NCBI GenBank assembly: GCA_003550565.1
Contig: PUKQ01000063.1
Span: 1-35,014 of the forward strand
DNA from: Syntrophomonadaceae bacterium
Lineage (GTDB): Bacteria; Bacillota; Dethiobacteria; DTU022; PWGO01
Direction: 5' to 3'
DNA: 35,014 bases
The notes below the pieces were generated by a model. It was given only the letters and a program-made list of their open reading frames with translations, searched no databases and had not been told where the DNA came from. Each line of letters opens with the position of its first letter. Position 1 is the first letter of the stretch. Below, one piece after another: positions 1-7,769 of the stretch. The position numbers were made by a program, and so were the translations under genes.

Positions 1-645
1 CATCTTTTTTTAAGGCATGCGGAGCGTAATTTAATGCTTTTGCACCTGGTGGATGTTTCTGAAAATGCTTCTGTGGAACCTACCGAAGCTTTTATGCAGT
101 TTAATAAAGAAATTTCTTTTTACAGTCCCGAATTCTTTAAAAAGCCGCAGTTGGTTGTTGGAAGCAAAACGGATCTTCCCGGTGCGACAGAAAACCTGGA
201 AAAATTGCGCCGCCGGGTAGAAGAATTCCAAAGCACTGAAAATGTGGAAATAGTGGGGGAAGTTATGGGCATTTCTGCTTTTACCGGTGAGAATATAGAT
301 CAGCTTACCTGGTATTTATCCGCTAAAATAAAAGAACTTCGCCGGGCAAAAAAAATGCAGGAATTTAGCAGTGAAAAAGAGAAAGAAATCTTTGAAATTA
401 AACCGCAGGCAAGAAAAAAAGAAGAGCTGCATATTCAAAAAGAAGGGAAAGCATACCGGGTAAGTGGTGAAAAAATTGAAGAATTGATAGGCCGCACCGA
501 TTTCAACAATGAAGAAGCATTACAGCGTTTTCACCGGGCTTGCCGGCGATTTGGCTTGGATGAAAAATTAAAAGAAAAAGGTGCTCGTACAGGAGATACC
601 ATTAAGATAGCTGATTACGAGTTTATTTTTGAAGAGGATAGCTAA
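1..645 (+). CDS. obg: GTPase Obg, 3' part (5' end outside window)
   Basis: The reading frame is open from base 1, so the gene starts upstream of the window. The first residues read HLFLRHAERN followed by LHLVDVS, which matches the conserved Obg stretch of the type HxFLRHxERxxxLxHxxD in the G domain. The NKxD-like position appears as VVGSKTDLP, followed by the G5-like ISAFTGENID. The last 90 or so residues resemble the Obg C-terminal (OCT) domain and end in an acidic FEEDS tail. Obg is an essential GTPase of late 50S assembly and stress control. In Firmicutes it commonly lies just upstream of nadD, as here. Only about 214 residues are visible, so the N-terminal glycine-rich Obg fold and the P-loop cannot be checked. 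Confidence 0.93.
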   Translation, partial: HLFLRHAERNLMLLHLVDVSENASVEPTEAFMQFNKEISFYSPEFFKKPQLVVGSKTDLPGATENLEKLRRRVEEFQSTENVEIVGEVMGISAFTGENIDQLTWYLSAKIKELRRAKKMQEFSSEKEKEIFEIKPQARKKEELHIQKEGKAYRVSGEKIEELIGRTDFNNEEALQRFHRACRRFGLDEKLKEKGARTGDTIKIADYEFIFEEDS

Positions 646-823
646 AAATTATGTAACACTACTCAGAGTGGTAGTAAAATAGGATAAGAGGCGAACTGTG
701 ACGGCCTAAATAGTTACAAAATTATTAATTAATATGAGGAGAGAAATTTATCAGCACGGAAAAGATGCTTTTGTCTTCAAAAACCTGAAAAAGGCTAAGA
801 GGGAGGAGAAAGCAATAAACCGA

Positions 824-1474
824 ATGATAACTGAAAAACAATCTACCCGTAAAGACGGTTCCTCTAATTTTAATGTCGGTTTAATGGGCGGCACTTTTGA
901 TCCTGTTCATATTGGCCACTTGGTAACTGCTGAAGAAGCCTGGCAGCAGTTCAATCTGGATAAAGTAATATTTATTCCCGTGGGACTTCCTCCCCATAAA
1001 AAAGTCGAGGGGATCAGTGATGCGGAACATCGCTATATGATGACTTTGTTGGCTGTTATTAACAATTCACGTTTTGAAGTTTCCCGTTATGAAATTGATA
1101 AAACTACTCCATCCTACACCATAGATACGATAAAGTATTTTAAGGATTTTTTCGGCAAGGAAGCAAATATATTTTTTATTACCGGTACTGATGCCGTGTT
1201 GGAAATTCTCACCTGGAAAAATTATGAAGATTTGCTGGATGTGTGTACTTTTATTGCGGCTTCCCGTCCGGGCTATTCCTTGGAAAAGCTTCACCAAAGA
1301 GTAGAAGGGTATTACCCACAAACAATGAACAAAATACACTTGTTGGAAAACCCTGCCATGTCAGTATCTTCAACATTTATCAGGGAAAGGGTTCGGGAGA
1401 ATAAAACTATCAAATATTTGACTACGGAGGCGGTGGAACATTATATATACAAGTACGAACTTTATATTCATTAA
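824..1474 (+). CDS. nadD: Nicotinate-nucleotide adenylyltransferase NadD
   Basis: This enzyme transfers AMP from ATP to nicotinate mononucleotide to give deamido-NAD in NAD synthesis. The nucleotidyltransferase motif GGTFDPVHIGH is at residues 22-32 and the second signature SSTFIR at 182-187. The frame is open back to an ATG at 734, but that start has no Shine-Dalgarno. The ATG at 824 follows GGGAGGAG (801-808), although the 15-base gap is long. It gives 216 residues, close to the family's usual 190-220, still with about 15 extra residues before the core. It is followed, after a small RRM gene, by yqeK and rsfS, the usual partners. The family assignment is sure; the start is not. Confidence 0.93.
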   Translation: MITEKQSTRKDGSSNFNVGLMGGTFDPVHIGHLVTAEEAWQQFNLDKVIFIPVGLPPHKKVEGISDAEHRYMMTLLAVINNSRFEVSRYEIDKTTPSYTIDTIKYFKDFFGKEANIFFITGTDAVLEILTWKNYEDLLDVCTFIAASRPGYSLEKLHQRVEGYYPQTMNKIHLLENPAMSVSSTFIRERVRENKTIKYLTTEAVEHYIYKYELYIH

Positions 1475-1662
1475 TAACTAATTTTGCTTTTGTATAAGCC
1501 TGCTTGGCCAAAGAATTTTAGCGGTGCAGATTAGATGGTTTGTTTTCCTGTCTTGTTTTAACTTGTAAATGATGTTAGGCTAATGTTACGTTTAGTGATT
1601 TGTTTTATTTTGTCGAGAGTGCTGGTGTATAATAAGGATGATATTGGAAATCGGATGTTATC

Positions 1663-1669
1663 AAGGAGG
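1663..1669 (+). promoter_or_regulatory. Shine-Dalgarno that fixes a GTG start
   Basis: AAGGAGG lies 12 bases before the GTG at 1682 and supports that non-ATG start. A TATAAT at 1628-1633 just upstream may be a -10 box, but no good -35 lies at 16-18 bases, so I do not call a promoter. Confidence 0.6.
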
Positions 1670-1681
1670 TGAAATTTTTAA

Positions 1682-1933
1682 GTGATTAAGACTTTTTATG
1701 TGGGTAATATTCCCTGGTCAACTACAGAGGAAGAACTGCAGCAAATATTTGCTCAACATGGAGAAATTGTGGCCTGCCGGATTATAACGGAAAAAGCTAC
1801 CGGCAAATCCAAGGGATACGGCTTTGTAGAGGTAAAAGAAGAAGATGCAGAACGCCTGCAAGAAAAAACCAACGGAATGGAACTGGAAGGGAGACAGCTG
1901 GTAGTAAACGAAGCAAGGCCAAGAGAAACTTAG
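1682..1933 (+). CDS. Small RRM-domain RNA-binding protein
   Basis: This 83-residue protein is a single RNA recognition motif. RNP2 is FYVGNI (residues 5-10) and RNP1 is KGYGFVEV (44-51), with aromatic residues at the usual RNA-stacking positions. Only a few residues flank the domain, so it is a minimal RRM protein like the Rbp proteins of cyanobacteria and other bacteria. It starts at GTG behind a strong AAGGAGG. It interrupts the usual nadD-yqeK adjacency, with over 150 bases on each side, so it may be its own transcription unit. Its RNA targets cannot be read from the sequence. Cold-responsive expression is known for cyanobacterial relatives, but nothing visible here shows it. Confidence 0.9.
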   Translation: MIKTFYVGNIPWSTTEEELQQIFAQHGEIVACRIITEKATGKSKGYGFVEVKEEDAERLQEKTNGMELEGRQLVVNEARPRET

Positions 1934-2087
1934 TGATAGTATTGTCTGCTAATATTAATGTATATTAATTGCAAATGGCACAGCAAGCAGGAATAAATTA
2001 ATTTATGATTTACTGTTGTTGAAGGGTTGGGAGATACAGAATTTTTTCAAGTACTACCGTGATTCTGGACGTTTTTGGGGATAATAG

Positions 2088-2660
2088 ATGAAAAAGCATG
2101 GAAATTTGGAAATGTTGCGGAAAGAATTAGGCCGCCGTCTTTTTAGACACAGCCTCGGTGTAGCCAGTATGGCTCATCGTTTGGCCGGTGCTCATGGTTT
2201 GGATCAAGAAGCAGCTGTTGTAGCAGGGATATGGCATGATTACGGTAAGGCGTTCACACCTGAGGAGCTGCGCGAAAAGGCTCGCGCAATGAACCTGGAA
2301 CTCGATGAAATTACCCGGCTTTCCCCACCTTTGCTTCATGCTCCGGTAGGGGCGGCTTTGTTGAAACAAGAGATAGGGTTAAAAGATGAGTGGATATTGC
2401 GGGCAGTTAAATTTCATACTACAGGCGCAGCAGGGCTTAATGGCTTGGAAAAAATTATTTATCTTGCAGATGCCATTGAAGTAGGACGTAGATATCCGGG
2501 AGTTCTTAGTTTAAGGCATCTGGCCATGAAAGATGTGGATGCTGCTTTAAGGGTTGTGGTGGATAATTCCTTGCAAATTGTGCTGCAGAAAGGTGATTTG
2601 CTGCATCCTGACTCTGTGGCTTTTAGAAATGAGCTTATAATGACCACCCGAAGGGGATAA
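2088..2660 (+). CDS. yqeK: YqeK-type HD-domain hydrolase
   Basis: YqeK family proteins are HD-domain hydrolases; characterised members split diadenosine tetraphosphate symmetrically into ADP. The metal-binding residues are visible in order: H21 in RLFRHSLGV, H50-D51 in IWHDYGK, H84 in LLHAPVG, H110 in KFHTTG and D128 in YLADAIE, followed by the conserved GRRYPGV. The length of 190 residues is normal. The Shine-Dalgarno before the ATG is weak (TTGGGGA). The gene sits in the common nadD-yqeK-rsfS order, 16 bases upstream of rsfS, so the two are very likely co-transcribed. Confidence 0.93.
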   Translation: MKKHGNLEMLRKELGRRLFRHSLGVASMAHRLAGAHGLDQEAAVVAGIWHDYGKAFTPEELREKARAMNLELDEITRLSPPLLHAPVGAALLKQEIGLKDEWILRAVKFHTTGAAGLNGLEKIIYLADAIEVGRRYPGVLSLRHLAMKDVDAALRVVVDNSLQIVLQKGDLLHPDSVAFRNELIMTTRRG

Positions 2661-2676
2661 AAGGAGGTGACGCTTT

Positions 2677-3057
2677 TTGGTTCAGGAACGGGATAATGGT
2701 TCCCGGCAAATAGCCTTAAAGGCTACAAGTTTTGTTGAAGATAAAAAAGGATTGGACCAGGTTTTGCTGGAGGTGAGCAGTCTTACTTACCTTGCCGATT
2801 ATTTTCTCATTTGTACCGGCACTTCTACCCAGCATGTGCAAACCTTATCTGATTACCTTATGGAAAAATTAAAAGAGTCAGAAGTGCCCTTATTGCACAT
2901 GGAAGGTTATCATGATGGCAGGTGGGTTTTAATGGATTTTGGCATGCTCATAATCCACATATTCCAATCCGCAGAAAGAGAATTTTACAACCTGGAAAGG
3001 TTATGGAGCAAGGCACCTTTAGTTAGTACAACTTCGGAAAACTACACATACAGGTGA
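2677..3057 (+). CDS. rsfS: Ribosomal silencing factor RsfS
   Basis: RsfS binds uL14 on the large ribosomal subunit and blocks subunit joining when nutrients are scarce. The family's core is clear: a DYFLICTGTSTQHV stretch near residues 44-57 and a C-terminal half with EGYHDGRWVLMDFG and REFYNLERLW. At 126 residues it is a little longer than the usual 110-118. The start is TTG at 2677, set by AAGGAGGTGA (2661-2670); no ATG fits. It follows yqeK by 16 bases. Confidence 0.95.
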   Translation: MVQERDNGSRQIALKATSFVEDKKGLDQVLLEVSSLTYLADYFLICTGTSTQHVQTLSDYLMEKLKESEVPLLHMEGYHDGRWVLMDFGMLIIHIFQSAEREFYNLERLWSKAPLVSTTSENYTYR

Positions 3058-3110
3058 TTACTAAGCGGGAATATGAGGTAGCTGTTAATTTTTCTAAACA
3101 CAATTGTTTT

Positions 3111-3139
3111 TTTACTTGAGTTACGGGTAAAAATATATA
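3111..3139 (+). promoter_or_regulatory. Possible promoter for the ThiF-like gene
   Basis: TTTACT (3111-3116) and TATATA (3134-3139) are separated by 17 bases, each matching four of six sigma-A consensus positions. The match is weak and the region is AT-rich. Confidence 0.3.
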
Positions 3140-3165
3140 AGTCAACTATCCCTGTCTGTGGGGTG

Positions 3166-3221
3166 AGGGCTTGTGAAAGCCCTTAATTAAGTAGCCTAAG
3201 CTCTTCGAGAACTACGTTCTC
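3166..3221 (+). other. Two perfect hairpins between rsfS and the ThiF-like gene
   Basis: AGGGCTT (3166-3172) and AAGCCCT (3177-3183) form a 7-bp stem with loop GTGA. GAGAAC (3207-3212) and GTTCTC (3216-3221) form a second stem with a 3-base loop, followed by TTGTTTC. The second could end the rsfS transcript, or both could belong to a structured leader of the next gene. I recognise no known riboswitch here. Confidence 0.4.
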
Positions 3222-3330
3222 TTGTTTCTGTTAAAATTGAATAATGAGTGAAATATGAAATTCAACATGTTTTTGGGGATATAAAAATGCCAGGGAAGCT
3301 AACTCAAAGCGGAAGGCTGATGAAAGCGTC

Positions 3331-4209
3331 ATGGCGAGCAAAGATAATTTAGAAGAAGTTCTTTACCGGGCTGCTAAGAATAAAGAAACACCGGCGGGGG
3401 ATAAGTATCTTTCCCTGGGAATGGCCGAAGCAGCAGAAATTGCCGGGGCATTTGAGGAATCGCTGCGCTCTATCGAGATTTCTGCTTTAGAACATCAAAT
3501 AGTGCCCGAACGTTATCAGCGTAATATGGGGACTATAGGGCTCACAGGGCAAATAAAACTTTTGTCTTCCCGGGTGGCGGTAATTGGCTTGGGCGGGCTG
3601 GGTGGCATAGTGACGGAACTGTTGGCACGCTCGGGTGTGGGAAGTATGCTGTTGATAGATGGTGACAATTTTTCCGAGAACAACTTGAATCGTCAGATTG
3701 TTGCACACGAGCTAAATATTCACCAGCAGAAAACAGCTGAAACAAAGCGCAGGGTCGAAATTATAAATGGAGCGGTAGAGGTCATTTCCTATTCCGGCTT
3801 TGTAGATAATAATGATCTGGTGGAATTATTGGAAGATGTCCATCTGGCTATTGATTGTTTGGACAATATGCAGACTCGCTTTGATCTGGAGTTTGCCTGC
3901 CAGTCATTAGAAATACCAATGGTGCATGGGGCAATTGCCGGTAATGCCGGACAAATTGCTGTAATTTGGCCCGGTAACCCTCTTTTGTCTGTCATTTACG
4001 GCAAAAGTGAGGCGGCAGATGATGCGGCTTCATTTCCCGGTCAGGGGGTTGAAATAGTACTGGGTAATCCGGCGGTGACGCCTGCATTGTTAGGTGCTTG
4101 GGAAGTCAGTGAGGCCATTAAAGTTTTGTTGGGTCGGGAGGAAGCTTTAAAAGATGAGCTTCTTCATGTTGACCTGCAGCATAACGAAATCGTGCGTGTG
4201 CCGCTGTAA
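3331..4209 (+). CDS. ThiF/MoeB/HesA family adenylyltransferase (E1-like)
   Basis: These enzymes adenylate the C-terminal glycine of a ubiquitin-like sulfur carrier (ThiS, MoaD) or another substrate. A helical extension of about 60 residues precedes the Rossmann fold. The nucleotide motif GLGGLG is at residues 86-91, followed by LLIDGD (107-112), LNRQ (119-122), a KTAETKRR stretch and IDCLDNMQTR (174-183), all typical of the family. The two zinc CxxC pairs of classical MoeB and ThiF are missing; only C176 and C190 occur. This suggests a HesA/TcdA-like or divergent member. No moaD or thiS gene lies next to it, although a Moco operon is 8 kb away. The start is the first ATG with GGAAGG upstream. 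Confidence 0.85.
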   Translation: MASKDNLEEVLYRAAKNKETPAGDKYLSLGMAEAAEIAGAFEESLRSIEISALEHQIVPERYQRNMGTIGLTGQIKLLSSRVAVIGLGGLGGIVTELLARSGVGSMLLIDGDNFSENNLNRQIVAHELNIHQQKTAETKRRVEIINGAVEVISYSGFVDNNDLVELLEDVHLAIDCLDNMQTRFDLEFACQSLEIPMVHGAIAGNAGQIAVIWPGNPLLSVIYGKSEAADDAASFPGQGVEIVLGNPAVTPALLGAWEVSEAIKVLLGREEALKDELLHVDLQHNEIVRVPL

Positions 4210-4259
4210 GTGAGATTAACAACAAGTGTTTGTCGGATTTGTTTAATCAGATTTAATTG

Positions 4260-4288
4260 TTGACAAAAGGGCTTATAGTTTCTATAAT
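4260..4288 (+). promoter_or_regulatory. Consensus sigma-A promoter of the leuS leader/tRNA-Ala unit
   Basis: TTGACA (4260-4265) and TATAAT (4283-4288) are both perfect consensus hexamers with an ideal 17-base spacer. Transcription should begin near 4295, about 45 bases before T-box stem I. Such strength suits a stable-RNA gene. Confidence 0.9.
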
Positions 4289-4499
4289 TAACCATGTGTG
4301 AAAGGGAAAAATAATTATTATGCAAACTAATAAAATTGCCTGATGAGGGGAAATAGTAGACAGGAATGCTTTTACCAGAGAGTCGGTGGGTGCTGCAAAC
4401 CGGTATGCGGATCTGTTGAACTCGTCCCGGAAGATCGATTGTGAAAGTTTTGAGAGACCACTAGCAATCGACGCCTGTCGGCGTTAAGGGCGGCAAGAG

Positions 4500-4604
4500 G
4501 GTAAAGGAAAAACTACATGGGGCTGTGGCGCAGTGGGAGCGCGCTTCCTTGGCATGGAAGAGGCCGCGGGTTCGACTCCCGCCAGCTCCACCATTATCTT
4601 TACC
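4500..4604 (+). other. Helix that closes around the embedded tRNA
   Basis: GGTAAAG (4500-4506) is exactly complementary to CTTTACC (4598-4604), and a G-U pair at 4507/4597 extends it to eight pairs. Linkers of 11 bases on the 5' side and 3 bases on the 3' side connect it to the tRNA. The tRNA would thus sit as a side domain on a leader stem. The pairing is seen in the sequence; that it forms is inference. Confidence 0.6.
4519..4593 (+). tRNA. tRNA-Ala, anticodon GGC, inside the leuS T-box leader
   Basis: The cloverleaf is complete. The acceptor GGGGCTG (4519-4525) pairs with CAGCTCC (4583-4589) and includes the G3-U70 wobble that is the main alanine identity element. The D stem is GCGC/GCGC (4528-4531 with 4539-4542). 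The anticodon stem CTTCC/GGAAG (4544-4548 with 4556-4560) closes a TTGGCAT loop with anticodon GGC at 4551-4553. The T stem GCGGG/CCCGC (4566-4570 with 4578-4582) closes a TTCGACT loop. The discriminator A and an encoded CCA follow. No mismatch is visible in any stem, so it looks functional. It shares the strong promoter at 4260 and lies before the leuS attenuator, so it should be transcribed regardless of the leucine state. Confidence 0.96.
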
Positions 4605-4627
4605 AATAAGGGTGGTAACGCGGGTAA

Positions 4628-4658
4628 AAGCTCGTCCCTGAGGGGACGGGCTTATTTT
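4628..4658 (+). terminator. T-box attenuator terminator before leuS
   Basis: AAGCTCGTCCC (4628-4638) and GGGACGGGCTT (4643-4653) form an 11-bp stem with loop TGAG, followed by ATTTT. The upstream arm overlaps the CCCT (4636-4639) that would pair with AGGG (4609-4612) in the antiterminator. The two structures are therefore mutually exclusive, as in other T-boxes. Confidence 0.88.
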
Positions 4659-4678
4659 AACTTGGAGGGGATCATTAA

Positions 4679-7180
4679 ATGCAAGATTACAGGCCTGAAA
4701 TCATTGAACCAAAGTGGCAAAAATGCTGGGCGGAAAGCGACTTTTACCATTCTGCGAAAGACGAATCACGCCCCAAGTATTACGTCCTGGAAATGTTTCC
4801 GTATCCTTCGGGGAAACTTCACATGGGCCACATGAGGGTTTATTCCATCGGAGACGTGTTGGCCCGGTTTTTAAGGATGCGAGGTTATAATGTGCTTCAT
4901 CCCATGGGATGGGATGCTTTTGGCTTGCCGGCGGAGAACGCCGCCATTGCTCACGGTGTAAACCCTGCTTCCTGGACCATGGAAAACATCAAACACATGA
5001 AAGATCAGCAGAATCAACTGGGGCTCAGTTATGATTGGAACCGGGAAATAACCACCTGTGCTCCCGACTATTACCGCTGGACCCAGTGGTTGTTTTTGCT
5101 CCTCTATGAACAGGGATTGGCGTACCGCCGTAAAGCCACTATTAATTGGTGTGCTGATTGCCAGACGGTGTTGGCTAATGAACAGGTGGAAGGAGGAGCT
5201 TGCTGGAGATGTGGGCAAGATGTGGAACCAAAAGAATTGGAACAGTGGTTTTTACGGATTACTGCTTATGCGGATCGCCTCCTGGACGACCTGGAGGATC
5301 TGCAAGATTGGCCGGAAAGGGTCAAGATTATGCAGCAGAACTGGATTGGCCGCAGTGAAGGGGCTGAAATCGTTTTTCCCTTAAAAGAATTCCCCGGAGA
5401 AGTAGTGCATACCTTTACCACGCGCCCCGACACTCTTTACGGAGTAACTTACATGGTCTTGGCTCCAGAGCATCCCCTGGTAGGCCGTTTGGTAGAAGGG
5501 ACTTCCCGGGAAGAAGAGATATTGTCATTTGTAGAAAAAACGAAGGGGAAAAGTGAGATTGAGAGGACTTCTGCGGAAACGGAAAAAATTGGCCTTTTTA
5601 CCGGGCGCCATGCCGTTAACCCCATTAATGGCGAAGAAGTCCCTATCCTGGTGGCCAATTACGTGTTAATGGCGTATGGAACAGGTGCGGTCATGGGTGT
5701 GCCTGCGCATGATGAAAGAGATTTCCAATTTGCCCGCAAGTACGAACTGCCCATACGGGTAGTTATTCAACCCGGGGAAAACGAAAGCCTGGATGATTCC
5801 CTTATGGAGGGGGCATATGAGGGCCCCGGTTACATGGTTAATTCCGGCTCTTTTGATGGGTTATATTTTGAGGAAGGTAAGAAAAGAATTACTGAATACC
5901 TGGCAGATAATCAACAAGGTAAGTTTACCACTTCATACCGTCTTCGTGACTGGCTTATTTCTCGGCAGCGTTATTGGGGGGCTCCCATTCCCATTATTTA
6001 TTGTGATCAGTGCGGCATATTGCCGGTCTCGAAGGAAGATTTGCCGGTTTTGCTTCCGGAAGATGTGGAGCTTTCCGGTGATCGGGTCCCTTCCCTTGCG
6101 GCAAATTCCTCTTTTCTTCACACCACCTGCCCCGAATGTGGTGGAAATGCCCAGCGGGAAACGGATACCATGGATACCTTCATGTGTTCTTCCTGGTATT
6201 TTTTGCGGTTTACTGACCCTCTTAATGTGAATGTTCCTTTTGACCGGGAAATTGCCAACTACTGGATGCCTGTGGATCAATATATAGGGGGCATCGAACA
6301 TGCGGTTCTGCATCTTCTTTACGCCCGTTTTTTTACCAAAGCATTATCAGATGCCGGTTTGATTGATACCGGTGAACCTTTTAAACGTTTGTTAGCCCAG
6401 GGCATGGTTTATAAGGACGGGGCCAAAATGTCTAAATCCCTGGGAAATGTGGTTACCCCCGATGAGATTATCAGGAATTACGGCGCGGATACGGGGCGCC
6501 TCTTTATTCTTTTCGGAGCTCCGCCGGAGAAAGATCTGGAGTGGAATGAACAGGGAGTGGAAGGATGTTATCGTTTTTTAAGGCGGGTGTGGCGGTTGAT
6601 TGAAGAAAACGGCTCCTTAGTCCGGGAAAATGAAGGGGAGCAAGATACTACTGCTCCCGGCAAAAATGAAAAAGAACTGCAGCGAGCAGTACATGCTGCC
6701 ATCAAAAAAGTAACTGCAGACATTGAAGAAAGGTTCAATTTTAATACGGCCATCAGTGCCATTATGGAAATGGTTAACTCAATTACAGATTATATTAAAA
6801 AAGTTAATGAGGAAGAGAGCGGGGGGCAAGTTTCGCGTCAGGCATTAAGGGAAGCCTTGGAAACCATGGTAGTTTTGCTTAGCCCCTTTGCGCCTCACCT
6901 GGGGGAAGAATGCTGGCGTAAGCTTGGCTACACGGATAGTGTGCACCTGCTACCCTGGCCGCGGTATGATGAAAAATTCCTCTGGGTGGAAGAAGTAGAA
7001 ATTGCTGTGCAGGTAAACGGAAAAGTAAGAGCCCGGATAATGGCTCCCGCTGAAATTTCCAAGGATGAGCTTTTAGAGGCTGCCCGTGCTGACGCAAAAG
7101 TGCAGGAGTATGTAGGTGGAAAGGAAATAGTTAAGGCGGTAGCTGTCCCCGGCAAGTTGGTAAACCTGGTAGTCAAGTAA
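4679..7180 (+). CDS. leuS: Leucyl-tRNA synthetase
   Basis: This class-I aminoacyl-tRNA synthetase charges tRNA-Leu. The HIGH motif appears as HMGH (residues 48-51) after the conserved [13 protein letters not shown] is at 583-587. A zinc ribbon-like CADC...CWRC follows the first catalytic half. The CP1 editing domain carries TTRPDTLYG and [15 protein letters not shown], both typical of post-transfer editing. A second CDQC...CPEC cluster lies in the later insert. The length of 833 residues is normal for bacterial LeuRS. ATG follows GGAGGGG (4664-4670) at 8 bases. Expression is governed by the leucine T-box leader directly upstream. Confidence 0.98.
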   Translation: MQDYRPEIIEPKWQKCWAESDFYHSAKDESRPKYYVLEMFPYPSGKLHMGHMRVYSIGDVLARFLRMRGYNVLHPMGWDAFGLPAENAAIAHGVNPASWTMENIKHMKDQQNQLGLSYDWNREITTCAPDYYRWTQWLFLLLYEQGLAYRRKATINWCADCQTVLANEQVEGGACWRCGQDVEPKELEQWFLRITAYADRLLDDLEDLQDWPERVKIMQQNWIGRSEGAEIVFPLKEFPGEVVHTFTTRPDTLYGVTYMVLAPEHPLVGRLVEGTSREEEILSFVEKTKGKSEIERTSAETEKIGLFTGRHAVNPINGEEVPILVANYVLMAYGTGAVMGVPAHDERDFQFARKYELPIRVVIQPGENESLDDSLMEGAYEGPGYMVNSGSFDGLYFEEGKKRITEYLADNQQGKFTTSYRLRDWLISRQRYWGAPIPIIYCDQCGILPVSKEDLPVLLPEDVELSGDRVPSLAANSSFLHTTCPECGGNAQRETDTMDTFMCSSWYFLRFTDPLNVNVPFDREIANYWMPVDQYIGGIEHAVLHLLYARFFTKALSDAGLIDTGEPFKRLLAQGMVYKDGAKMSKSLGNVVTPDEIIRNYGADTGRLFILFGAPPEKDLEWNEQGVEGCYRFLRRVWRLIEENGSLVRENEGEQDTTAPGKNEKELQRAVHAAIKKVTADIEERFNFNTAISAIMEMVNSITDYIKKVNEEESGGQVSRQALREALETMVVLLSPFAPHLGEECWRKLGYTDSVHLLPWPRYDEKFLWVEEVEIAVQVNGKVRARIMAPAEISKDELLEAARADAKVQEYVGGKEIVKAVAVPGKLVNLVVK

Positions 7181-7277
7181 TAGAGTCATGAGGTTTGCTT
7201 AAAAACTGCAAAATAGTTATTTGAAAAAAAGGAATAACAGATCAGAGGCGAATATTAACAGATAAGGAGGATAAAAA

Positions 7278-7742
7278 ATGAATGGAGAAAAAAAGGAAGA
7301 GAAGCAGGACGAAGTAGTGATTAAAAGTAACGAAAACGGTGATGGTGTGGATACCACCCGTTTATCCACGGAAGTAATCGCCACCCTGGTAGGTGTAACT
7401 GCAGGCGAAGTGCCGGGAATTGCCGGCATGAGCGGCGGCATAGTGGGAGGCATTGCTGAAAAGCTGGGACGTAAGGATTTGACGCGGGGCATAAAAGTGA
7501 ATCTAGAAGAAAATAACCGGGTTAAAATTGATCTTTACATCATAGTAGAATACGGTGTTAGCATTGCAGAAGTATCTCGCCAATTGATAAACATGGTAAG
7601 GGAAAACATAGAGTTTACTACGGGCTTGGCTGTGGAAAGTGTCAATGTAAATGTACAGGGTGTTAGTTTGAGTGAAGAAAAAGACAAGCGTAAGGATGTG
7701 CAGGGACAAACAGAAGAAGAAGCAGAAGAAGAGGCGCCATAA
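7278..7742 (+). CDS. Asp23/Gls24 family envelope stress protein
   Basis: This 154-residue protein has the Asp23 (DUF322) core: TRLSTEVIATLVGVTAGEVPGI near residues 27-48, the glycine-rich MSGGIVGG, and IDLYIIVEYGVSIAEVSRQL followed by a VESVNVNVQGV strand. The N-terminus is charged and the C-terminal 25 residues are acidic and glutamate-rich, probably disordered. Family members help in cell-envelope stress or act as scaffolds at the membrane; the exact role here is unknown. A strong AAGGAGG lies before the ATG. comEA begins about 27 bases after its stop, so the two may be co-transcribed. Confidence 0.88.
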   Translation: MNGEKKEEKQDEVVIKSNENGDGVDTTRLSTEVIATLVGVTAGEVPGIAGMSGGIVGGIAEKLGRKDLTRGIKVNLEENNRVKIDLYIIVEYGVSIAEVSRQLINMVRENIEFTTGLAVESVNVNVQGVSLSEEKDKRKDVQGQTEEEAEEEAP

Positions 7743-7769
7743 AATAAAGAAACGGCAGGTGGAGTGGTT

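Larger units (their letters stand above)
4342..4658 (+). promoter_or_regulatory. Leucine T-box leader of leuS, interrupted by a tRNA gene
   Basis: T-box leaders bind a matching tRNA and let transcription proceed when it is uncharged. Stem I has the AGTA loop-E strand (4355-4358), the AGAGAG motif (4377-4382), a distal GGTG loop region, an upper helix GACAG/CTGTT (4359-4363 with 4413-4417) and the returning strand GAA then CTC (4421-4423) then G. CTC is therefore the specifier, a leucine codon that fits leuS. Two further helices follow: TCGATTG/CAATCGA (4435-4441 with 4465-4471) and ACGCC/GGCGT (4471-4475 with 4480-4484). The T-box AAGGGTGGTAACGCGG is at 4608-4623; its TGGT pairs with an ACCA tRNA end. 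Between these parts lies a complete tRNA-Ala gene (4519-4593), which no standard T-box contains. The specifier is assigned by analogy to the glyQS leader. Confidence 0.9.

Noticed and set aside
734-823. Upstream start of nadD at 734, which would add 30 residues.
   Set aside because: There is no Shine-Dalgarno and the added sequence is not NadD-like.
3287-3352. A 21-codon ORF overlapping the start of the ThiF-like gene as a leader peptide.
   Set aside because: It has only a weak Shine-Dalgarno and no run of regulatory codons.
4533-4835. An open frame of 100 codons across the tRNA-Ala gene and the start of leuS.
   Set aside because: It reads through a structured tRNA and the T-box in another frame than leuS and resembles no protein.
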